Assembly: GCF_026914185.1 (NCBI RefSeq)
Contig: NC_070561.1
Location: 4,898,001-4,962,000 of the forward strand
DNA from: Puccinia triticina
Lineage: Eukaryota; Basidiomycota; Pucciniomycetes; Pucciniales; Pucciniaceae
Direction: 5' to 3'
DNA length: 64,000 nt
In this document: positions 56,986 to 64,000 of the stretch, one piece after another
Layout of the letters: each line of letters begins with the position of its first letter
Position numbering within the stretch: the stretch's first letter is position 1
Notes under the pieces: generated by a model
Database searches by the model: none
What the model saw: the letters and a program-made list of their open reading frames with translations, nothing else
Told to the model about the DNA's origin: nothing
Translations under genes and position numbers: made by a program

Positions 56986-58500
56986 TCAAGTAGTGCTGGA
57001 TCCTTTTCCAATCTTCTTTTCAATATACTCATAATTTGCAAAGAAGATTATCTTATTGATTATCTCAGCTGGAACATTCTTATATTCTTTGTTGGCTGAT
57101 GATCTTTTTTCCAAACCTCTTCCAGTTTGTTCTGCCCAATATTTGAGCAGATGACAGGCCATTGACCACAACCCACGTGGATTTTCCAAGTATCTATCAT
57201 AGAAAACATTGCTCTTGTACTTCAATAAATTATGTAAATCCTGTATGAACTCTTCTTTCTCAATGATTTCCTGATCTTCTTGGTCAATCTTCCTCCAGAA
57301 GTCCGCTAGAAAACGTAAAACACTTTCAATGAATTCTTCTGTTATTTCAACTTGTTCATCTTCCTTTCTAAATAACAAAACATACATTATGGACAAGACA
57401 GTCACTGTTTTGTTGAGTTTTTCTATAAATTCAATTATTACTGATATCTCAGTTGATCTGATGTGCTGATTAGCTGATCTCATACTTAATGTTAGTGATT
57501 TTTGAATTTCTTGGTTGAAAATGAGACATCTATCAAGACCAATTCTTTCATTTGAGATTCTCAGTATGATTTCAGAAATCAAATGTATTCTCTGGTCATA
57601 TATAAGTCCATGTGGGTAAGAAATTTTTTTGTTGTATCTGGAATATCTGACAAAAATAGGAAATGGTTTATCTCTTGGAATGAAAAAAGGTCTAGCATTT
57701 TGTTTTGACTTTTGGCTTAATGTTTTATAATACTTCACTTGAAAGAGAAAATTCATGAGATTTTCAATTTGAGTTTGCCCAGAGTCTTTCTCCTCTTTGC
57801 CTCTTATTCCCTCTTGTGGGTCTACCTGCAGAAAGTTCCAGTCTTCAAAACTCAACATCATGTATTTTTCCTTGTTTATTACTAGTGCACCAATATTATT
57901 ATTGCTTCCATTTGAATTCGCTTCCAAGTTTCCTCTTGGTTCTTTTCCCTTTGTTTGCAATCCAGCGGCATTTTGATGGTAATCTACTGCTGGACTCAGT
58001 ATATTCTCATGATGCAAGACGTTCTGATTTTTTGATATGGGCTTCTGTCTTTTACTACTACAAGAAATGCACATCACCGTTGATTTGGGGTTTGCATCCA
58101 GACTGTCACTATCCCTCTTACAGGTACTAGATGGATGAATGATGGGCAGTGTCGAATCCGGCGTGAAAATTACGGGATCTGGGTCGACTTCCATTTTATG
58201 TAATCGATAGCCCACCCTGAAAGAACGCAAGGGTTCGGCTGGTGGTAAGGGAGAGAAAAGTACTGCTGAATCTTCGGGTGGTGGCTGGTTCAAATCGAGT
58301 CGACCAAAAGTCATTTCTTCTTCAGGGGGACTTGATTGGGCAAATAAAGCTTTTTCAGTGAGGTGAAAGAATGAGCTGAAGAGAAACTTAATGAACCCCC
58401 TCATCATCTTTTTGGTAGAATTGATCGGGTAGTGTTTCCGATTCTTAGACAATTTTGCGGTGTTTGTTGAAATGAATTGTGACTCATAGATGAAATGCAC
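56986..58500 (-). CDS. Uncharacterised intronless 504-aa protein with an EAR-like DLNxxP motif
   Basis: One open frame. The longest start gives MHFIYESQFISTN; a later start (MMRGFIKFLFSSFFHLTEKA, about residue 32) would place a hydrophobic, signal-like segment first. Soon after comes FGRLDLNQPPPEDSA, containing DLNQPP, which fits the DLNxxP form of the plant EAR repressor motif. The central part (about 60-230) is Ser/Asn/Pro rich with a Cys cluster (CKRDSDSLD, CISCSSKRQK). The C-terminal half is helical with hydrophobic spacing (LIFNQEIQKSLTLSM, VTVLSIMYVLLFRKEDEQVE, GLWSMACHLLKYWAEQTGR). I recognise no enzyme domain. It may be a rust-specific family; secretion is only a possibility. Confidence 0.7.
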   Translation of the reverse strand: MHFIYESQFISTNTAKLSKNRKHYPINSTKKMMRGFIKFLFSSFFHLTEKALFAQSSPPEEEMTFGRLDLNQPPPEDSAVLFSPLPPAEPLRSFRVGYRLHKMEVDPDPVIFTPDSTLPIIHPSSTCKRDSDSLDANPKSTVMCISCSSKRQKPISKNQNVLHHENILSPAVDYHQNAAGLQTKGKEPRGNLEANSNGSNNNIGALVINKEKYMMLSFEDWNFLQVDPQEGIRGKEEKDSGQTQIENLMNFLFQVKYYKTLSQKSKQNARPFFIPRDKPFPIFVRYSRYNKKISYPHGLIYDQRIHLISEIILRISNERIGLDRCLIFNQEIQKSLTLSMRSANQHIRSTEISVIIEFIEKLNKTVTVLSIMYVLLFRKEDEQVEITEEFIESVLRFLADFWRKIDQEDQEIIEKEEFIQDLHNLLKYKSNVFYDRYLENPRGLWSMACHLLKYWAEQTGRGLEKRSSANKEYKNVPAEIINKIIFFANYEYIEKKIGKGSSTT

Positions 58501-58665
58501 ACCGCTGAGTGTTAGGGAAAGAAAAGATGCAAATTGCCAAAATCATCCTGCAAAGTCGGCTCGCTATCACCTGTGTCAACACATAACAAGAATACCTTAT
58601 CATTTCTTTTCTGTTACTTCGAGTCAATGTTTTGACTGCGGTCAATTTTAATGGTACTGGCTCGT

Positions 58666-58695
58666 GTTATTTCCACTCTGCAGAGTGGAAATAAC
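58666..58695. repeat. Perfect 30-bp palindrome upstream of the 504-aa gene
   Basis: GTTATTTCCACTCTG followed at once by its exact reverse complement, 166 bp upstream of the longest start codon at 58500. Could be an operator-like site, or a tiny foldback repeat. Confidence 0.7.
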
Positions 58696-58794
58696 AAAAT
58701 GTTACCATTGTCAGAGGGATTTGAAACATCTGGCGGGGATACTCAAGTCTCAGCCTACAACTGGGCTTGCAGCGTGTGAGCCCAGTCTAATGCT

Positions 58795-58850
58795 CTAACT
58801 TAACTGTGGCTGGCCGCGAAGCGGCCCCTCCCGCAGGGAGGGACTTTGCG
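58795..58850. repeat. Dispersed GGCCGCGAAGCGGCC repeat, copy
   Basis: Reverse-complement relative of 30990-31075: CTAACTTAACTGTGGCTGGC, then the GGCCGCGAAGCGGCC palindrome, then CCCGCAGGGAGGGACTT. Confidence 0.65.
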
Positions 58851-58858
58851 CGTAATTA

Positions 58859-59015
58859 TGGTATTCAAAATTGCATAAGATTTTTTTACATAAAATCATA
58901 AACTGCAATTTTGGCTGGGAGATGTCATTTTAAGTTTTATGCACGCTGGCATCTCCCAGCCAAAATGGGCTTTATGATTTTATGTAAACAGTGGCATATG
59001 CAATTTTGAATACCA
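58859..59015. mobile_element. Foldback MITE (TGGTATTCAAAATTGCAT ends)
   Basis: 157 bp, nearly all in a stem: TGGTATTCAAAATTGCATA pairs with TATGCAATTTTGAATACCA, and ACATAAAATCATAAA plus TTTTGGCTGGGAGATG pair with the other arm. No clear target duplication. Confidence 0.8.
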
Positions 59016-59184
59016 CTAGAGGCCAAAGCGGCTACGCCGCTGCAGGGTCTAAGCAGGTTTTGTTGAACTTAAAGTAGTTCTTTTGGTTCTTTCTCATTTT
59101 CCCGCCTTTAGTGTAGTTGTGCCGCAGTTGTTCCAAAACCTAGTTGATCTTATAAAACTCCGTTCTTATCATGTATTGGTTCTT

Positions 59185-59590
59185 TTCTCAATCAACTCAT
59201 TTAGTTTCATCAAACAACTCTTCGCTAACTCTCATCACAACTGATCAGGTTCGTTACTCATTAAGGTTATCTTATCATGTATCCTTCCATCTTAACCAAC
59301 TCTTATCTTGTTGTTCAGGTTAGTGATCGTTCGCGGTACTAAGTCGTACACTCGTGTAGTTACTTATATCACTACACCTTAAAGGTGTGCAAAAGCAATC
59401 AACTCATTTAGTTTCATCAAACAACTCTTCGCTAACTCTCATCACAACTGATCAGGTTAGTGATCGTTTGCGGTACTAAGTCGTACACTCGTGTAGTTAC
59501 TTATATCACTACACCTTAAAGGTTAGTGATCGTTCGCGGTACTAAGTCGTACACTCGTGTAGTTACTTATATCACTACACCTTAAAGCTC
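59185..59590. repeat. Mixed tandem repeats (about 63-bp and 66-bp units)
   Basis: Unit 1 (CAATCAACTCATTTAGTTTC ... CTGATCAGGTT) occurs at 59187-59249 and 59395-59457. Unit 2 (AGTGATCGTTCGCGGTACTA ... CACTACACCTTAAAGG) occurs at about 59322, 59459 and 59524. Unit 2 contains paired GTGTAGT/ACTACAC words. From 59600 to 61020 there is an A-run (59825) but no supported gene. Confidence 0.85.
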
Positions 59591-61022
59591 CGAGTTCATT
59601 AGGTTTAAGCTCCCTGGTCGCTGCATGCCCCTTTCTTGCTGAATGGCCTCACCTCCACCAGATAACCAATCCAACTCATCATAATATTTTAAATCTCTTG
59701 ATTTCAGGCAGGTTCATCAATCCTGGAGTTTGCTGCTTACAAAGTTAGGACTCCATAATTGATTATTCTTTCCAGTTCTTTTGGAGAATCGGGCATCCCA
59801 TCCCCACTTGGAGTGTTTTTATTCCAAAAAAAAAAAAAAAAAGGAAGAAGAATAAAAAAGATAGCAGCTCTGTGATCCGTCAGGCGCAGGGAAAGTATGA
59901 TGAAATGAGGCCACCTCAAGAAGAAATAATTTTAAACATCTTCATTGGATTCTTTCCAGTTCAAGGTTGGAGATACGTTGATCATGCTCTTCAAATCTGG
60001 ATCATTCATAATGGTTTGAGGCTACATGTTTAACCAACTGATTTTTTTAGTCCCAAACATGTTAACATTCATTCAAAATTGTGGCTCCTGTTCAGCAATG
60101 TTCTTTTTTCTAAGGTGTGGCGAAGCATATAGTCAAGACAGACAACCAATTGCTCATCATACATTAAAAACATTGTGATCACCCGCGGCCAGAGGCAAGA
60201 AGTCCACACTCCAAACAGCCTCACAAAGAATTTCGCGAAGAGCGAAGAGCTAGTTAAACTGGGCTCACAATGGTGTAGTTGATGGTGGGACAGTAGGGCT
60301 TGGAGCAAGAGGGATGTAGAATCATTGGTTGGCAGGGCGAGCGGGTTGGATGGATCATGGAGGTCTGGGCGGGGGGCTGCAGAGCCAGTCGGTGATCTAT
60401 CTGAGTGTGCTTGCAAGGGTCGTGGTCAATTGAGTTGAGTTGAAGGTGTGAGGGGCAAGCCAGAGTGGGCACAGGTCAGCGAGCCGAGCCGGGTCTGGGT
60501 CCGGCACAAGCACAAGCCATTCGGTCTCCTTGTCTCCAGCCTGGCGTTCTTGTTGTTCTTGAGCAAGCGGCGTTTTTGGACGTGATAGGAGGATCAGCCG
60601 CCAATGGCAATGAGGAGACAGAGGCATTGGGAGACAAGGATGGTGATCCTCTTCTGCCAACCGTTGTCTCCGGTTTTTGTTCTCCTCCGCCTACAATTCA
60701 AGCCGCCGGGATGGAGGTTGTTAGGCTATAGGAGGAAGGAAGAGCAGAGAAGAAAGTCAGACAGCCCGGGACCAGGATCCTCCAGTGCCGCCCAAACTTG
60801 AACAGCCAGCCCAGCTAGGGAATCATGACTTGATCAAGCTTGCGCACAAGAACGCCCGCGTATAGTTGCGTCTCTCCCATCCCCCCTTCATCTTGCATGC
60901 TGTAATTGCTGACAGGCGGGGCTGCAGCATGGCCTCCCGCAGCCTTGCAATGAGGTCCAATTCCTCTGAAGGTGATCACTTTGTTATAACGCTTGATAGC
61001 CGAGAGGGAAGAGGTTGAGGGA

Positions 61023-61362
61023 TGTAAAGGCTCAGTCAAGCCTTTCACTGAGTACTACTATTCTCAGTGTAGTCCGTATACGAGACCGATATGTCTCGGA
61101 GAGAACCTAAATTCTAGGACCAACAATTATATTGCAAATGCTAGCTCAGTAGAAAGAGTCAGTCGTGGTTCTCTACTCTATGTACAATTGGGAATGGTGA
61201 AAGATAGAAATGAAAGGTGATGGAGCTTACCTAGCTCAGTAGAAAGAGTCAGTCGTGGTTCTCTACTGAGCTAGGAGGGGCGGGGAGTCGCGGACTAAGT
61301 GTGCGGCTCTGAGGTCGTCCTGTGATAGCGTTGTGACACCCGCGTGGAGCGCGGTGCTTACA
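61023..61362 (-). repeat. Candidate 3' LTR of the right-hand gypsy element
   Basis: 340 bp with ends TGTAA/TTACA. It includes a 36-bp direct repeat (TAGCTCAGTAGAAAGAGTCA..) at 61143 and 61232; the second copy closes into a hairpin with GAGCTAGG. Followed by the polypurine tract 61363-61373 (GGAGGGAGGAC on the minus strand). Confidence 0.75.
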
Positions 61363-61406
61363 GTCCTCCCTCCTATAATGTGCGAGAAGGTACAGGAGGG
61401 GTGGGG

Positions 61407-64000
61407 CTAGGGTGCCACAAAGCGGGGGGAGCGTCGAGGCAAATCTTGCGGAGTCGAATGGACGGATGGTGGCTGTGGGGAGGGCTGGGGGGGTGGATCA
61501 TCTTCAGGAAGAGGCGGGTCTGGTTCTTCAGCTGCGTCCCCAATTGGAAGGACACGTGGTTTGAGCTTGGATACGTGAAAGGTTGGGTGACGTCGGTCGC
61601 TTTCTGGTAGGGCAAGTTCGACGCTCTGGCCATTGTTGAACACCTTCAGAACGCGGTAAGGACCCTCAAAGCGCTCTTTGAGTTTGTCCACGCCGCCCTG
61701 ATGACGGCCGCGCCAATCGGCCGAGTCCAGGAACACCCAAGAACCGGGGAGAATCTGAGGCCGGTCCCGGCGGCGTCGATTATGCTGAATTGCTTGTCTG
61801 ACCCGGGCAGTCCATAGTCCGTCCTTAGCGTCCGCCCACGCTCCTTCTTGGGTCTTGAGCCACTTGTCGAGTGCGGGGCGGAATCTATTGGCCCGTCGGA
61901 GGAGGGGAAGAGTCGGGGTCAGCGGCCAAAGAATAACTCGAACGGGCTGTAGCCCGTGGACACATTGACCGCCGAGTTGATGGCAAATTCCACCGCAGGC
62001 AGTGATTCTAGCCATTTGCTTTGCCGTTTAGCGGTGAACGTACAAAGAATCTGGCCAACAGTCTTGTTGGTGCGTTCACTCCGCCCGTCTGCTTGTGGGT
62101 GGAAAGCCGAGGTCATGTGAAACTGTATATGTAGTTTGTCCATGAGGGCTTTCCAGAACCGGGAAGTCCATGTCTTGTCACGGTTGCTGATGATTGTCCG
62201 TGGCGCTCCAAAAATAGCAACCCAGCCGCTGAAGAACCAAGTCGCCGTTTTCTCCGCCGTGTCTGTCTGCAGGACCGGAATTATGCGCGTGTATCCTGAC
62301 AGCCGGCAGGTGCACGTCAGGATCATGTCAAAATGGGATGATTGGCGCAAGGGTCCTACGAAATCAATGGCTATTTCAGACAGCGGCGTCGATGGGAAGG
62401 CGGGAGTCTGCATCTTGCCGGTTGGCGCAGTGGTTGGCGCCTTAGTGCGTTGGCAGACGTCACAGCCCTTGACGAAGTTGAGTGTGTCTTTGGAAATTCC
62501 GGGCCAGAAGAAATCGCGCCGCAGCTCGACAACGGTCTTGAGGTACCCAAGGTGTCCGAGGCGCAGGTGGGCTTCTTTTATAAGGTTCATTCGCAAGGGA
62601 GTGTCGGCCGGGATGACGAGGCGGTGGTCGATGAAAAGCAGCCCATTGAGCTCGGTGTAGTCTTCGCGAAGGGGGAGGGCCTCCTTCAGTGCCTTGCAGA
62701 AACCGTCCGATTCATAGCCAAGCCGAACGCGGTCTTGAATTGCTGGGGAGAGAGAAGATCCGAGTTCTGTGAGTGCTGCTACGCAAGCGATATCGCCGGC
62801 GTCAATTTGTAACTCCTCGGTGTCCTTCCTTGACAGAGCATCCACAACCAAATTTTCCTCTCCACGGATGTACTCGAAGCGAAGATCGAAGTCGGCTAGA
62901 AGCTCTGTCCAGCGTGCTTGTCGGCGGCTAAGGTTTTGTTGTTTCAAGAAATGGATGAGCGAGTGGTGGTCCGTCAACACATTGACTTTCATCCCGAGGA
63001 GCAGCATTTTCCATTTCTGGAGGGCATGCACCACGGCCAAGAGCTCCTGTTCATGCACCGGGTAGTTGCGTTCCGCAGCTGTCATCTGATGGGACTCGTA
63101 CGCAATTGGTGATGCGCCCTTCCACTCCTTGCCTTGGAAGAGCGCGGCGCCGAGGCCAGTCCCGCTGGCGTCAGTGAACAGCCATAACAGATCGTCGGAC
63201 TCGTAATCCACGTTTTTCAAGCACAGGAGCGAGGTCATGATCCGTTTGATGTTGTTGAAGGCCTCGTCTTCTGCTTTTCCCCAGTTGAACTCTTTGGGAT
63301 CGCGTTTACTGCTGGTAAGGGGGGTCAGCGTGCCTACATATTGTTGTAGCCCCCAGATGAACTTTTTCATCCATTGTACTGTTCCAAGGAATTTCTTGAC
63401 CCCTTTTGAGGACCGTGGTGTTGGCCAGTCCTGCACAGCTGTGATTTTACTGTCGTCCGGTTGAATGCCGTCAGCCGAAATCCAATGTCCCAAGAACTTA
63501 ATCTTGTGTTGAAAAAGTTTGGTCTTTTTGGGACTGCAATATAACTTTGCAGCTTGGATCCGATCCAAGACCCGGCGGACGTGCTGTTTGTGCTCGTCGA
63601 AAGAGTTCGAGAATATGACGATGTTGTCCAAGTAGACGACGCAGATGTCACCGATGAGTTCCCCAAGCGCCTCCTCAAGCCGGGCCTGGTGTGTAGCCGG
63701 TGCATTGGTGAGACCCATTGGCATGACGCGCCACTCGTACAGTCCCCACGGAGTCTTCACCGCAGTCAACGGTATGTCAGCCTCGCGCATCCGAGTCTGG
63801 AAGAAAGCGTTGGTTTGATCGAGGATCGAAAACACCTTACCAGTTGCTACCAGGCGGACCAGTTCATCTACGTTTGGGAGGGGCGACCGGTCTTTGACTG
63901 TCAGGTTATTAAGTTTCCTGTAGTCACAGACCCAACGGGGAAGAGCTTCCGGGTCCTTCTTTGGGATGATAAGACTGGGAGACGCGTATTGACTAGTAGA
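61407..64000 (-). pseudogene. Gypsy Pol: reverse transcriptase, RNase H, integrase (inactivated)
   Basis: The frame is open from the right edge. Reverse transcriptase: PRWVCDYRKLNNLTVKDRSP, FSILDQTNAFFQTRM, WRVMPMGLTNAPATHQ, and the box VVYLDNIVIFS, where YLDD is expected. RNase H: LWLFTDASGTGLGAAL to FEYIRGEENLVVDALSRKD. Integrase: HHCC finger (HLRLGHLG..CDVCQRTK), IAIDFVGPL, ISNRDKTWTSRFW (SDRD expected) and HPQADGRSERTNKTVG. At 61919 a one-base frameshift follows FELFFGR. The other frame continues through the C-terminal GPYRVLKVFNNGQSVELALP and HPTFHVSKLKPR to a Pro-rich end; no chromodomain is visible. Two lost catalytic Asp and a frameshift mean it is dead. Confidence 0.92.

Larger units (their letters stand above)
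61023..64000 (-). mobile_element. Ty3/gypsy retrotransposon, 3' part (runs off right edge)
   Basis: Minus strand: a candidate 3' LTR at 61023-61362, a polypurine tract, then pol read leftwards from the window edge. The gypsy order (reverse transcriptase, RNase H, then integrase) is clear. Multiple disabling changes. The 5' LTR, gag and protease lie beyond 64000. Confidence 0.9.

Noticed and set aside
60069..60660. Overlapping minus-strand ORFs of 70-115 codons
   Set aside because: Several frames are open at once in Pro/Ser/His-rich composition; no homology or splice logic.

Overview
The window looks like a chromosome segment of a basidiomycete rust fungus (Pucciniales). I infer this from intron-dense genes with short GT-AG introns, complete fungal housekeeping genes (SPT5, KIN17, PRP17, a CDK-like kinase, GDP-L-fucose synthase), proteins that resemble rust-expanded families of unknown function, and a very heavy load of decayed transposons and MITEs. 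Species cannot be fixed from the sequence alone.

Layout. 1-3169: 5' part of a Ty3/gypsy element (minus strand; 963-bp LTR at 2207-3169). 3588-8756: nested inverted repeats around a complete TA-flanked Tc1/mariner-type element (4003-7790). That element carries its DD34E transposase and, divergently, a second gene ending in a SAM-like domain; both are broken. 7883-9370: arrays of hairpin-forming minisatellites. 9804-16539: a nearly intact Ty1/copia element with 123-bp LTRs and a TGAGG target duplication. 16547-18276: three TA-flanked inverted-repeat elements, two of which hold tRNA-like pol III boxes. 20082-21812: GDP-L-fucose synthase. 21985-26947: a LINE split by 43 copies of a 29-bp palindromic repeat. 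28372-29218: an SNW/Prp45 pseudogene. 32090-33167: a dead Tc1/pogo-type transposase. 35228-37575: a decayed Helitron interrupted by a non-autonomous hAT element with an 8-bp target duplication.

38423-46097 is a conserved block on the minus strand: prephenate dehydratase (apparently lacking its regulatory domain), KIN17 and SPT5. After a MITE-rich stretch (46420-48336) come an uncharacterised protein (49576-50805), a CDK-like kinase divergent from the splicing factor PRP17 (73 bp apart), and an intronless 504-aa protein with an EAR-like motif. The right end (61023-64000) is a second, mutated Ty3/gypsy element that runs off the window.

Functionally the host genes are mostly for transcription elongation, splicing, DNA repair and metabolism. 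There is no co-directional operon-like logic, as expected for a eukaryote. A common thread in the repeats is loss of catalytic Asp/Glu codons by CGA-to-CAA change (TpCpG to TpTpG on the other strand) in three unrelated transposons, which fits RIP-like or methylation-linked mutation acting on repeats in this genome.
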